The notes: generated from the sequence alone by a model not told the origin. DNA of 64,000 nucleotides from Caulobacter vibrioides (GCA_001449105.1 LNIY01000035.1:41178-105177), one strand, 5' to 3'; positions 36,669-45,927 are shown, counted from the stretch's first letter. Program-made: numbers and translations.

Positions 36669-37703
36669 CTATCGGGCGACTGGCAAGCTTGCGCTGCTGG
36701 CGGAAGTAAAGGCGTCAATCCAGGCGCTGACCATGGCCGAGAAGGGCGCCTGCGGCTGCGCCATCGCCCTGATTTGAGCCAGAACGCGCCGAACGATTGC
36801 TCTGAGCCGTTGGACGGCGCGGTCTCGAACCACGGCGTTTTGCCCGGCCAGAACCAGACCCTCAAGCTCGTCGGCGGTGAGAGAAAGCTCCTCGATCGTT
36901 CCGCCCAGAAATTCCAGTTGGCGCAGAACCTTCGTGCGCTCCTGCACCAGACCAAGACGATTTAGGCCAAAGGTCTGGATCGACACCGCGCCGCGTGGAC
37001 TGACATTGGCCGCTCGAGCCGCTGCCTCGACCACGGGCAACTGATCAACCGTCGGCGGGATGTGAGGCACCGCGCCAGCCTGGCCGAGCGGATAGATCAC
37101 GCCCAATGGATCGGCGCGGTCGATATGAAAAACAATATGATCTGCGGGGGTGTCGACACAGGGGTCGAGGAGCAAAGCCAACTCGGCGGTCAGGAGCGCC
37201 TCGGCCTGCGCGGTTGGAGGCTCGGCCGTCACCCTGGGCCCGGTGATGGGAAAGCTGCTTTCCTTGCCGGTTTTGACGTAAGCCGCCGGTCTCTGCTTCT
37301 GCTCTTTGAGCAGCTCGGTCAGGCTGGCCAACTGCGTCGGCGTCCAGTGCCAGCGCTTGCGATTGCAGTCGATGCAGCTGGGGAGAAGATTGCTCCAGGC
37401 TGCCGCCAGCCACCAATAGCCGTCATGCGTTCCTTTCGGGTCGGCGTTCTTGGGGCGGAAGTGCTCGATGTCGACGGGTCCAACCATGTCATAACGAGCC
37501 TCGCAATAGGCGCACTTGCCGTGGAACAGCGCCTCCAGCGTGTAGCGAACATCGTCGCCCTTGTAGGCCGTGAACGTGAACTCATCGCGCGGCGGATGGG
37601 CGGCGAAGTGAGCGCGCGCCCGCTTGAGTTCGTTGGGACCTTTGCGGTTGGCGCCCGTGAGACTTGCCGGCGGCGTGGCCGTTTTGCGATCGACCTTACG
37701 CAC
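36669..37703 (-). CDS. HNH endonuclease, PtuB-like (Septu)
   Basis: 344 residues. A complete zinc-ribbon HNH site: CAYC (C64, C67), DIEHFRP (Asp79-His81 region), the Asn of WSNLLPSC (N105) and the second zinc pair C110, C113. The rest is helical, with no other domain. It starts at a GTG overlapping the stop of the upstream ATPase as TAGTG, so the two must be co-translated. The ATPase plus HNH pair is the hallmark of Septu anti-phage systems, where the HNH protein (PtuB) is the nuclease effector. Assignment is by architecture. Confidence 0.85.
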   Translation of the reverse strand: MRKVDRKTATPPASLTGANRKGPNELKRARAHFAAHPPRDEFTFTAYKGDDVRYTLEALFHGKCAYCEARYDMVGPVDIEHFRPKNADPKGTHDGYWWLAAAWSNLLPSCIDCNRKRWHWTPTQLASLTELLKEQKQRPAAYVKTGKESSFPITGPRVTAEPPTAQAEALLTAELALLLDPCVDTPADHIVFHIDRADPLGVIYPLGQAGAVPHIPPTVDQLPVVEAAARAANVSPRGAVSIQTFGLNRLGLVQERTKVLRQLEFLGGTIEELSLTADELEGLVLAGQNAVVRDRAVQRLRAIVRRVLAQIRAMAQPQAPFSAMVSAWIDAFTSASSASLPVAR

Positions 37704-40027
37704 TAGAGCGCCTTCAAGGCATCGACGATGGCTCTGCGGGTCTCTTCCCGCAAAGCCATGAGTCCGCCGCCCGGCCGCCTGAGGCGCTCGCGCAGATACT
37801 GCTCAACCGCCTCCTGGACGAGGCGCTGAACTTCGGTCGATCCGATCGGTAGGCTCACGGCGACGTCCTTGCCGATCTGGTCGCGGACCTTTTGCAGGCG
37901 TGCATCATCGCCTGGCTCAAGACGTCGGGCCTGCTCTCGCGCAAGAAGATCGCCTACGCCGGCCAAACCGGTCTCGATCGTGTCGGCGTCGGTCGTGAAC
38001 AGCTGGAAAAGATCGGACGTCAGAAGCTGCTCGACCGTAAGCGCGCCGATTGGCGGCAGATCCTCGAGCTGATCGACAAAGGTTGGCGGCTCGTCGGGCG
38101 CGCAGAAGGCCTTGGCGGCTCGAAGCAGCACCTTGACCTCGCCGCCGTCCATCCCGCGAAGGCAGAGCGGATCGTGGGTCGTGACGATGAAGGTGACGTT
38201 GGGCAGGGCGTCGCGCAGGCCCTGCATGATCTTCAGCTTCCAGCGCGGATGTAGATGCGCTTCGATCTCGTCCACCAGCACGACCGCACGGCTTTTGGCC
38301 AAGGTGGCGCTGAAACGGTTTTGGCGAGCGACCAAATTGCGCATGACATCGCAGGCCATGCCCAGCACCGCGCGGAAGCCTGATGACACTGTCGCCAGCG
38401 GCGTGCGCGTGAAGATTGGCGTCTGGCCTGGCCGCTCGACCTTGATGACGAGCATGCAACGCTTGGTCTTCTCATCGACCTTGATGGTGTCGAAGGCCTG
38501 TCCGATGCCAAGGATGTAGCGAAGCGCTCGGATCACTTCCTCAAATAGCGGAGTCTCGCGGATTTCCGCGAGCCACTCCTCGGGATTGACCAGCACGTAG
38601 TCGGGCTCGAACAGCGACCGGATCACACCCGATGCGCTTGCCTCGTCGTGGCCCAGGAACATGCGATAGGCGCCGTAGGCGAACACCGGGATGCGCGGCT
38701 CAACGTTCGCCAGCGCAAAACTCGATTGAAAACCGTTGTTGTCGAACGCGAGCTTGGTTTGCAGGCCGTCGTCATAGTCGACCGTCACTGATCCTGGGCG
38801 GGGGCGGCTTTGCCCTTCGGCGCCCATGAGCATTGGATCCAGCATGAAGCCTGAGGCGAGCGGCGCCTCGTCGGCTCTGACCTCTTCGTCGCTGATCGCC
38901 AGCGCCGCGGCCTCAAGGATTGAGCTCTTCCCCGCAGCGTTCTCGCCAAGAATGATCAGACACGGCGCGAGCGGCTCGCCCTCGCTCGATATTCGGCCAG
39001 AGGTCTCGGGAAGCTCCAGCGTCAACTCCTCGATCGCCTTGAAGTTTCGCAACGCCACGCGGACCGGTCGCGCCGTGCCGGCCGGCGCCAGCGACGGCCG
39101 CAGTTTGGCGCGCCGGATCTGCTCGGGATCGCGGGCAAGCTCGTCACGAGCATTCTGCAAGCGTTGCTGGAAATCCCGCCGTTTCGCCCTGTCGCGGAAA
39201 TAAGCGGCTATCCGCTGGCGCGACAGCACCTGACGATCGCCACCGCCGTGCCCAAGGATGCGCGCCAGTTGATAGAGGTGAAGAAACCAGCCGCCGCCGA
39301 AATCCAGGCCCGCAAAGTCCATGATCTTGTCGAAGTCGGGCCTCTGCCGAGCCAGAAGCAGCCGGCGGAAATAGTCGTCCAGGGCGCGGCGGCGGGCCTC
39401 GACCAAGGGGGGGCGATTGAGGTTGAAATGTCTGACCGTCGCCTCGCCTCGTTGATCGGTCGGCATCAAAATGCCGTCCGGCAGAGGTGCGAAGTGCTTG
39501 CGTAGATCCTCGCGCCCCGCGGGGGCGACGAACACCGGGCTCTCAGCGATCTCACCTCGCCAGTCGCCCGCTGGCCTTTCGACGTAGAGGCGGATCGCAT
39601 CCTCGGTCGGAAGCGGCGTGCGTTTGCGGTTGACTGGAAAGAGCGAGGGTTCGGTGGGGCGGCAGCCTTCGCAGATGGGATAGATGTTGCGCCAGGCGTT
39701 GGTTAGCCAAGTGTAGTAGAGGTGCGAGCGATACTCGTCTTGACCAGGGGCCTGGCCACTCGGACCGGCCTCCTCGGTCGGGCGAAACCGATAAGGCCAT
39801 GTTGTGGTCGGGGTCTCGCAAAAGGCGCAACGGTTACGAAAGAGTCGACCAAGAGCCTCTCCAAGCTCCGGCCCATCTACCGCCAGGCCCTCGAAGCGTA
39901 CTCGCGTTTGAGCGATGGTCTCTCTATTGCCCGTAAACAGCTCGAGCAGCGCGCTGCGCGCCGGCGCCGACCGCTCGTCGGACAGGCAGGCTGGAGCAGG
40001 TTCGTCGGTGCGATCGACGCTTAGCAT
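37703..40027 (-). CDS. AAA (ABC/SMC-like) ATPase with degenerate HNH N-terminal domain, PtuA-like
   Basis: 774 residues. Residues about 60-125 copy the HNH zinc scaffold of the partner gene: CAFC (C67, C70), WRNIYPICEGC (N114, C119, C122). The catalytic His block DIEHFRP is replaced by PYRFRP, so this copy should be inactive. From about 320 comes an ATPase of the PtuA/AbiEii-like ABC class: Walker A GENAAGKSS (361-369), signature-like TVSSGFRAVLGM (546-557), Walker B VLVDEIEAHLHP (583-594) and H-loop TTHDP (617-621). Start at 40027, 171 bp from the divergent Avs-like gene. Confidence 0.85.
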   Translation of the reverse strand: MLSVDRTDEPAPACLSDERSAPARSALLELFTGNRETIAQTRVRFEGLAVDGPELGEALGRLFRNRCAFCETPTTTWPYRFRPTEEAGPSGQAPGQDEYRSHLYYTWLTNAWRNIYPICEGCRPTEPSLFPVNRKRTPLPTEDAIRLYVERPAGDWRGEIAESPVFVAPAGREDLRKHFAPLPDGILMPTDQRGEATVRHFNLNRPPLVEARRRALDDYFRRLLLARQRPDFDKIMDFAGLDFGGGWFLHLYQLARILGHGGGDRQVLSRQRIAAYFRDRAKRRDFQQRLQNARDELARDPEQIRRAKLRPSLAPAGTARPVRVALRNFKAIEELTLELPETSGRISSEGEPLAPCLIILGENAAGKSSILEAAALAISDEEVRADEAPLASGFMLDPMLMGAEGQSRPRPGSVTVDYDDGLQTKLAFDNNGFQSSFALANVEPRIPVFAYGAYRMFLGHDEASASGVIRSLFEPDYVLVNPEEWLAEIRETPLFEEVIRALRYILGIGQAFDTIKVDEKTKRCMLVIKVERPGQTPIFTRTPLATVSSGFRAVLGMACDVMRNLVARQNRFSATLAKSRAVVLVDEIEAHLHPRWKLKIMQGLRDALPNVTFIVTTHDPLCLRGMDGGEVKVLLRAAKAFCAPDEPPTFVDQLEDLPPIGALTVEQLLTSDLFQLFTTDADTIETGLAGVGDLLAREQARRLEPGDDARLQKVRDQIGKDVAVSLPIGSTEVQRLVQEAVEQYLRERLRRPGGGLMALREETRRAIVDALKAL

Positions 40028-40198
40028 TTGAGGGGAAGTCTCCTAGCGCCGGCGTCGAGCGCAGGCGGCCCACTCTGCGAACGTAGCTTAGCAATAACGA
40101 CCTAGGGGAGACTGGTAAAATCGCTTTCCGCTTAAAGCGAGCTCGCGCAGGCGCAAATTCTGCTTGGCCTGGCGGGCAATCGGGTCAGCGGCGGCACC

Positions 40199-43100
40199 AT
40201 GGCGGCGGCCACACTCCCTATCACGCTCTCCCAGGCCAAGGTGAAGGTTACGCTTGCGTTGCGCGTCACGGTTGCTGCAACTGACGCGATGCTTCTGCCC
40301 GATATCGATTTCACCGCCATTCGTCTCCACCGTGGGACCCAAGCCGACGCCTTCGAGGAACTTTGCTGCCAGCTGGCCGGCGACGAGATCCTTAGCCCCG
40401 CACGGACCGGCTTCGACCGAAAAGGTCGTGGCGGCGACGGTGGCGTGGAGTGCTTCGCGACCTTGTCGGACGGGACCGAGGTTGGGTGGCAGGTAAAGTA
40501 TTACTGGGACATGGCGAGCGCCATCAAATCGCTCGACGAGTCTCTCACCAAGGCGCTGGCCAAGCACCCGGCCATGGTCCGGTTCATCGCTTGTTTTCCG
40601 ATCGATCTGGCGGACTCCCGAAAGACGGATGTGGTCACCGCCCTGGACCGTTGGACGACATGGAAGGCCGACCGCATCGGCAAGGCCCTGGCCTCAGGAC
40701 GTACGATCCAGATTGACCGCTGGGACGCCTTTGAACTGAAGAAGCGCCTGACCGCGTCCGATCCCAAGGCCTCGGGCAGGGTGGCCTACTGGTTCGATCA
40801 GACGCTGTTGACCAACGACTGGTTCCGGAAGGTTTTTGAGCGGACGCGGGCGGGTCTTGGCCGACGCTACAGCCCCGAAAGCCATATCGATCTGCCCATT
40901 CGCCGCGTGATCCAAGCGACCACGTTGGATCCTAGGCTGTTTGCGGACCTGGCCGCATTCAGCCAGGCTATCGCGCAAAAACTGGCGCTGACCGACCGGG
41001 GAAACGGCGCGGCTGCAAGCGCTTGCGACAGTGCGGCCAGGGCGCTGGCGCAAGCTGCTGAAGCGCCGAGCGAGCCGATCGCGGTGGCGACGCTGCGCAA
41101 GGTGGTTGAAGCCGCTCGAACCGCCGTTCTGCCTTGGTACAGCGGGTTGCGCGACCTGACGCTCCCCGGACAGTCAGACCCCAAGTTGACCGCGGTGTCC
41201 AACCTGTCGTCGGTCCTCAACGAGGTTGCGCGCGAGCTCGCCGCCGCGCACTGGGATCATACCGAGACCCGAGCTCTACTGGTCGTCGGTGCCGCTGGCT
41301 CGGGCAAATCGCACCTGTTGGCGGATGTTTGCGACCTTGCGATCGACAACCTCGCCCCGGCGGTCATGGTGCTCGGCGGCAAGCTGCCCGACGCCGAGCC
41401 GTGGGCCGAGATCTTGAAGGATCTGGACCTGCCGCGAGGTCTCCAGGTCCAGGCCTTCCTTGGCGCGCTCAACGCCGCCGGCCAGGCTACTGGCGTCCGC
41501 GCGCTGCTGGCCATCGACGCGATCAACGAAAAGAACGGCCAATCGATATGGCCCGAGCGCTTGGCCGGATTGGTGCACGATGTCGGTCACTTCGAATGGA
41601 TCAGCCTCGTCCTATCGTGCCGATCGACTTACGAGCGCCTCGTCATCCCTGACGAGCTGGACGAGACCAAACTGCCGCGGATCGAACACGAAGGCTTCAC
41701 GATCCGGCAGGCGCGGCAATATCTCAAGAAGCGCGGGATCAGCCTTGCCGAGGAGCCAAACCCGGTCGAGGAGTTCGAGACGCCTCTCTTCCTGCGGATT
41801 TGCTGCGATGCTCTAGAGCTGGGAGGGCAGGCACTACTGACCGCGGGGCTTGGCGGGGTCACCGCGATCTTCAAGCTTTACAACGATGCTGTGGTCAGGC
41901 GCGTCAACAGTCAGATCGGCTCGGCGCCGAGCCGCAAGTTTGTCGAACGTGCGATTTCCGCCATCGCTCAGGAAATGGCCGACACTGGCCGCGAAGAGGT
42001 GCCGTTGAGCCGGGCCTACGATCTGGTGGCGGTGTTCTTTCCCCCCACAGTCGCCGCTGACCGCGACCTCATTTTCCAACTCCAGAACGAAGGTTTGCTC
42101 GCGGCTGAACCGGCTTGGGCAGACGGCGCGGAGGAGGAGCTTCGGTTCACCTTCCAGCGCATGGGCGACCACGCCATCGTGACGAGTCTTTTGGATCGCA
42201 GCGTCGTGGGCGGCGATGTGATGGCTGCCTTTGCTAGCACGACAGCGCTGCGTCGTGCGATCGACGATCCGTCATCGGCCATCGTCCCGGGCTTGCTCGA
42301 AGCCCTCGCGGTGCAACTCCCCGAGCGCTTCGGCGTCGAGCTCAATGACGTTCCGGATCTGCCTGACCCCTGGGCCGTGCGTCAGGCCTTCGAAGAGAGC
42401 CTGCTGACGCGCGACGCCCAGTGCCTCACGGACCGAACCTGGGAGCTCATTGACCAACTCGGCGGCTCGGAGTTGCGATTTGAAGTCCTTGTTGCGTTCT
42501 CGACCGATCCGGGGCGGAGTCACAACGCCGCGTTCCTCGACAGCGAGCTGCGCGCGCTGTCCATGCCCCAGAGAGACGCCATCTGGTCGACGCATCTGGC
42601 CGGCGATGGCAAGCAGACCGCGCGCCTGATCGATTGGGTGCGGGAAGCCCATCAGGAGGCGATCCATCCCGAGCGCGCGGAATTGGCGGGAATTCAGCTG
42701 TGCTGGTTCCTCACCACCTCGGACCGTTCAGTCCGCGACGCCGCCACCAAATCGCTGGTCGCGCTACTCGCCGAACGTCCAAGCCTGGCGCGCACCCTAT
42801 GGTCCCGTTTCAAGGACTTGGACGACGCCTATGTCACCGAGCGCGTGGTCGCGGCGGTCTATGGCGCGGCGATGCAGGGGCGTTGGACGGCCGAGGACCT
42901 TTTCGCCGTCGTGCGGGACCTCTATATCGACCTCTTTGTCAGCGCGGCTTTCCCCGCCAATATTCTGACGCGCGACCACGCTCGAGGCCTCGTCCGATAC
43001 GCGGAGGCGTATGGCGCGCTGCCGGAGGGTTTTGACCGGCACCTTGCTGAGCCTCCTTACGGCGGACCTTGGCCGATCGAGTACGTCACCGAAGCCACGA

Positions 43101-44734
43101 TCGAGGCGTATCAGCGGACCTATGACGGCTACCGATCGCGCGACGAGATCGCCAGCTCGTGCGTCTACGATGGCGATTTTGCGCGCTATCAGCTCGACTA
43201 CGCCGTCGACGACTGGAGCGTGGCGACCAAATGGTCGGGCCCGATCCCCACCGCCGCAAAGGTCGCACAGAAGTGGTTCGAACGCTTCTCGGCGATGGCG
43301 ACGCCAGAAATGCTGGCCGCGCACGTAGCGCTCGTGGCGGCGATCAACGGCGCGTTGGACCTCGACTATGGTCAAAAGCAATCTGTGGCCAAGGCGGCCA
43401 AGGCGACCTTTCGGGCCGCGGTCGGCGAGCAGACCTATGCGGAGTGGCGCGCCGAGGCTGAGAATTGGCGCAGCGAAGGCATGTACCAGCCGCCGCCCAA
43501 CCGGCGCGATGGTCCGGCGCAGTTCAACCTGGCCTGGGCGCGGCGCTGGGTTTGCAAGCGTGCTCACGACCTAGGCTGGTCCGAAACCTTACATGGCGTC
43601 TTCGACCGCTCGGTGCGGGGGGACCGCCATGCCCATCGTGTGGAGCGAATTGGCAAAAAATATCAATGGATCGCGCTCTATGAGCTTTGCGCGCGCATGG
43701 CCGACAACCTCCAGCCCCTGCCTGGGCGGGACGATCCTGGAGAAATTGCGCGTCTCCGAAACATTGATCCGTCCTTGCTGGTGACGGCGACCGAGGATGA
43801 CGGATGGCGTCGCTTCGAGGAGCCCAGCTTCTGGACCCCGCCGGCGCCGGTGCTGGATCCGATACCGGTGGACCAAGCGCTCGACTGGTTGGATTCCGAT
43901 CAGGACATCTTCGACGGCATCGAAAATATCGACGTCACCGATCCGGAGGGCGGGCGACGCTGGCTGGTTCTCAAGGGTTTTGAGACCTGGAGGGGCGGAC
44001 ACAAGGGCCTGGAGCGTGAGACCTGGCGCCGGATCAGCTGTCTGGTCGTTCGCCAGGCGAACCTCGCCAAGATAAAGGCGCTGCTGGAAGACGTCCATTT
44101 CCAGGGCAACGACGACATGCCCTCGGCTCGCAGCGGCGGGTATCGCTCCTACCTTGGCGAGCATCCTTGGTCCTGGCGCGCCGATCCGAAGGACAATGCT
44201 GAATGGATAAAAGCTTGGCGTCCTTACGGAATCGATCTGGCGAAGAAGCCCGTGTCAGTGCGGCCAACGACAGCTGAATACATAGCCGAAGCCGGCGGCT
44301 ACGACGCCTCCATCGATCAGAACATCAACCTCAGCCTCCCCGCTGGCTGGTTGATGGACGGCTTGGGGCTAAAGCTCTCCGACGGCGTAACGATCAAGTA
44401 TGTCGATCGAGACGGCGCTGTCCGTTTCATGGATCCCTCCGTCGCGATGACTGGGCGGAGCGCCGCGTTGATCGATCGCGAAACTTTTCTAGCTTTCCTT
44501 AAGCGCGAGAAGCTGGTGGCCGTTTGGGCAGTCTCAGGTGAGAAGAATGTCTACGGCGACGGCGTGGGCGGTGGTTTCGGGGGGCGCTGGACCTTCACAC
44601 GCATCTTCCATTCTGCGGGAGATGTCCTGACCGCCTTGGATCGGTATCAAACCTTCGAGCCGCCCGACGCGGAGCAACTCCACGCTCTGCGTAGCGCGTA
44701 TGATCCCGAGACTCCGAGCGATGATGAGGACTGA
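40199..44734 (+). CDS. Avs-like STAND NTPase with N-terminal restriction-type nuclease
   Basis: 1,511 residues from the first ATG; an ATG at 40289 (MLLPDIDF) is an equally good start because neither has a clear ribosome binding site. Residues about 45-105 look like a Mrr/PD-(D/E)xK nuclease: AFEELCCQLAGDEIL, GGDGGVE and WQVKYY. A STAND NTPase follows: P-loop GAAGSGKSHLLADV (about 364), Walker B LLAIDAINE (about 434) and SCRSTYE. The remaining 900 residues are helical-repeat sensor-like sequence. This is the architecture of Avs (AVAST) proteins that recognise phage terminase or portal and then cut DNA. The ligand is unknown. Confidence 0.82.
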   Translation: MAAATLPITLSQAKVKVTLALRVTVAATDAMLLPDIDFTAIRLHRGTQADAFEELCCQLAGDEILSPARTGFDRKGRGGDGGVECFATLSDGTEVGWQVKYYWDMASAIKSLDESLTKALAKHPAMVRFIACFPIDLADSRKTDVVTALDRWTTWKADRIGKALASGRTIQIDRWDAFELKKRLTASDPKASGRVAYWFDQTLLTNDWFRKVFERTRAGLGRRYSPESHIDLPIRRVIQATTLDPRLFADLAAFSQAIAQKLALTDRGNGAAASACDSAARALAQAAEAPSEPIAVATLRKVVEAARTAVLPWYSGLRDLTLPGQSDPKLTAVSNLSSVLNEVARELAAAHWDHTETRALLVVGAAGSGKSHLLADVCDLAIDNLAPAVMVLGGKLPDAEPWAEILKDLDLPRGLQVQAFLGALNAAGQATGVRALLAIDAINEKNGQSIWPERLAGLVHDVGHFEWISLVLSCRSTYERLVIPDELDETKLPRIEHEGFTIRQARQYLKKRGISLAEEPNPVEEFETPLFLRICCDALELGGQALLTAGLGGVTAIFKLYNDAVVRRVNSQIGSAPSRKFVERAISAIAQEMADTGREEVPLSRAYDLVAVFFPPTVAADRDLIFQLQNEGLLAAEPAWADGAEEELRFTFQRMGDHAIVTSLLDRSVVGGDVMAAFASTTALRRAIDDPSSAIVPGLLEALAVQLPERFGVELNDVPDLPDPWAVRQAFEESLLTRDAQCLTDRTWELIDQLGGSELRFEVLVAFSTDPGRSHNAAFLDSELRALSMPQRDAIWSTHLAGDGKQTARLIDWVREAHQEAIHPERAELAGIQLCWFLTTSDRSVRDAATKSLVALLAERPSLARTLWSRFKDLDDAYVTERVVAAVYGAAMQGRWTAEDLFAVVRDLYIDLFVSAAFPANILTRDHARGLVRYAEAYGALPEGFDRHLAEPPYGGPWPIEYVTEATIEAYQRTYDGYRSRDEIASSCVYDGDFARYQLDYAVDDWSVATKWSGPIPTAAKVAQKWFERFSAMATPEMLAAHVALVAAINGALDLDYGQKQSVAKAAKATFRAAVGEQTYAEWRAEAENWRSEGMYQPPPNRRDGPAQFNLAWARRWVCKRAHDLGWSETLHGVFDRSVRGDRHAHRVERIGKKYQWIALYELCARMADNLQPLPGRDDPGEIARLRNIDPSLLVTATEDDGWRRFEEPSFWTPPAPVLDPIPVDQALDWLDSDQDIFDGIENIDVTDPEGGRRWLVLKGFETWRGGHKGLERETWRRISCLVVRQANLAKIKALLEDVHFQGNDDMPSARSGGYRSYLGEHPWSWRADPKDNAEWIKAWRPYGIDLAKKPVSVRPTTAEYIAEAGGYDASIDQNINLSLPAGWLMDGLGLKLSDGVTIKYVDRDGAVRFMDPSVAMTGRSAALIDRETFLAFLKREKLVAVWAVSGEKNVYGDGVGGGFGGRWTFTRIFHSAGDVLTALDRYQTFEPPDAEQLHALRSAYDPETPSDDED

Positions 44735-44909
44735 CCTGGCCTGTCGCTGAACGAGGAGGCGCTATTGGGCGAAGCGGAAGCCAGGCGGCTCGCGCACAGG
44801 TTCCGACGAGCCATCGAAGATGGCGCGCCAACCCGGTCCTGAAGGATTTACTCGCCCGCAAAAGCGACATTTTGGGACAGAAGAAGAGGGCGGTTCCTCC
44901 TCACCGCGT

Positions 44910-45341
44910 TCATCGCGTTGGGCTCGCCGTGGACCGCTTCGGGACCTCCAACGCGACCAAGAAGCGGTACCGGTCGCCGTCTCTCCAGTAAGTCCGGCCC
45001 GGGTCGAGCGAGAGCGCCTTCCAAGCTTGTCCCTCGACGGCCTTTCGCCACCGGCCAAGCGCCGAAGGGCCGGAAAATCCAAACTCGCGCGCTAGATCGC
45101 CGGCGCTCGCTTTCGCTCCAACACCTTGTTGAGCAAGCGATTCCCGCCGCACCTGGGTGAGCAGGGCGGAATAGCTGCTGCCCTCGCTCATCAGCCTCCG
45201 ATGAAGCGTCCGCCGATCTATCGAGAGGCGAGCCGCGACGGCTTCCGCAGAGCACGACCCCTTCGGAAGAAGCTCACGGATAAGCGACACCACGGTCGGG
45301 CCTAAGGCCGAGCGGCCAGTTTTGACGCGAGATTTCGTCAT
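44910..45341 (-). CDS. Stand-alone AraC-type DNA-binding protein, copy 2
   Basis: 143 residues, about 90% identical to the product at 34899. Both helix-turn-helix units are intact. Differences are scattered and conservative (for example PRGSC versus PKGSC, ARELGFSG versus AREFGFSG), and the reading frame is preserved, which suggests both copies are under selection. It has the same tandem boxes upstream. Confidence 0.8.
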   Translation of the reverse strand: MTKSRVKTGRSALGPTVVSLIRELLPKGSCSAEAVAARLSIDRRTLHRRLMSEGSSYSALLTQVRRESLAQQGVGAKASAGDLAREFGFSGPSALGRWRKAVEGQAWKALSLDPGRTYWRDGDRYRFLVALEVPKRSTASPTR

Positions 45342-45370
45342 CGCGGCGATCCCTGAGGCGCTCCCTAAAA

Positions 45371-45401
45371 TGTCCCAAATTGTTCGCTTTAATGTCCCAA
45401 A
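45371..45401. promoter_or_regulatory. Tandem TGTCCCAAA boxes upstream of AraC-like copy 2
   Basis: Boxes at 45371-45379 and 45393-45401 with the same 22-bp period as in copy 1. The inverted box TTTGGGACA is at 44871-44879. Confidence 0.6.
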
Positions 45402-45576
45402 ACGTCAATCGGCCCAATCGAGCGACCAGAGTGACTCGACAGCCAACGCCGATCCCTGACTCTTCACGGGCCTTCGTGGCGGCTGCTTTCCGGGTAGTCG
45501 GCGCAGTTCGCCACTCGAGCATTTTGAGCGTCAGCGAGACCAATATCATCCAGCAGATGACCTCGGATTCTCGTCC

Positions 45577-45915
45577 TCAGCTATGGGTGCGAATTTCCGC
45601 CAGTTGTCGCATCAGTCTCAGCAGGCGCTCGGCGTCCTCCGAAGTTCGATCCCAAAGGTTCACGATCGACCTTTCGAGACGGCGTTGAGCAATCGGGGCC
45701 GACGCTGAGCCTTGATCTATGGGCACCCCTATTGCTTTGCAAATTTGCATCACATTGGCGCTTAGCGTTTTGAAGTCACCGCGGCAAATTCGGCTCGCTT
45801 GGCTAGGGTGAACGCCTGCGACAGCGCCGATCTGGGTGTAGTTGAGGTCGCTATGAGCTACCGCGCGGCGGAGCGCATCTTTGAGTTTGTCTCTTGCTTC
45901 TTCATCCATTTTCAT
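45577..45915 (-). CDS. Cro/CI-type helix-turn-helix repressor
   Basis: About 112 residues from the ATG at 45915; an ATG at 45927 and a TTG at 45951 are in frame upstream. The HTH is NYTQIGAVAGVHPSQASRICRG (quoted in outline), followed by a helical tail (RLERSIVNLWDRTSEDAERL). The start region overlaps the palindrome ATGCAAATTTGCAT, and a second copy of the palindrome lies inside the gene. It is divergent from the NADAR gene and probably controls it and itself. Confidence 0.7.
   Translation of the reverse strand: MKMDEEARDKLKDALRRAVAHSDLNYTQIGAVAGVHPSQASRICRGDFKTLSANVMQICKAIGVPIDQGSASAPIAQRRLERSIVNLWDRTSEDAERLLRLMRQLAEIRTHS
45738..45750. promoter_or_regulatory. Second TGCAAATTTGCAT operator copy inside the repressor gene
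   Basis: TGCAAATTTGCAT, the same 12-bp palindrome as at the promoter, 177 bp away within the coding sequence. Both encode Met-Gln-Ile-Cys on the minus strand. Confidence 0.5.
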
Positions 45916-45927
45916 GCAAATTTGCAT
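45914..45927. promoter_or_regulatory. Palindromic operator ATGCAAATTTGCAT
   Basis: A perfect 14-bp palindrome abutting the -10 box of the NADAR gene and covering the repressor's start codons. A natural operator for the adjacent repressor. Confidence 0.6.

Larger units (their letters stand above)
44831..45422. repeat. 592-bp direct repeat, copy 2
   Basis: Second copy of 34829-35420, same orientation. The copies bracket 9.4 kb holding the unknown gene, the Septu-like pair and the Avs-like gene. Confidence 0.9.

Noticed and set aside
45274..45688. Overlapping short frames between the AraC-like copy 2 and the repressor.
   Set aside because: They cross the operator boxes and neighbouring genes and have no ribosome binding site or family similarity.
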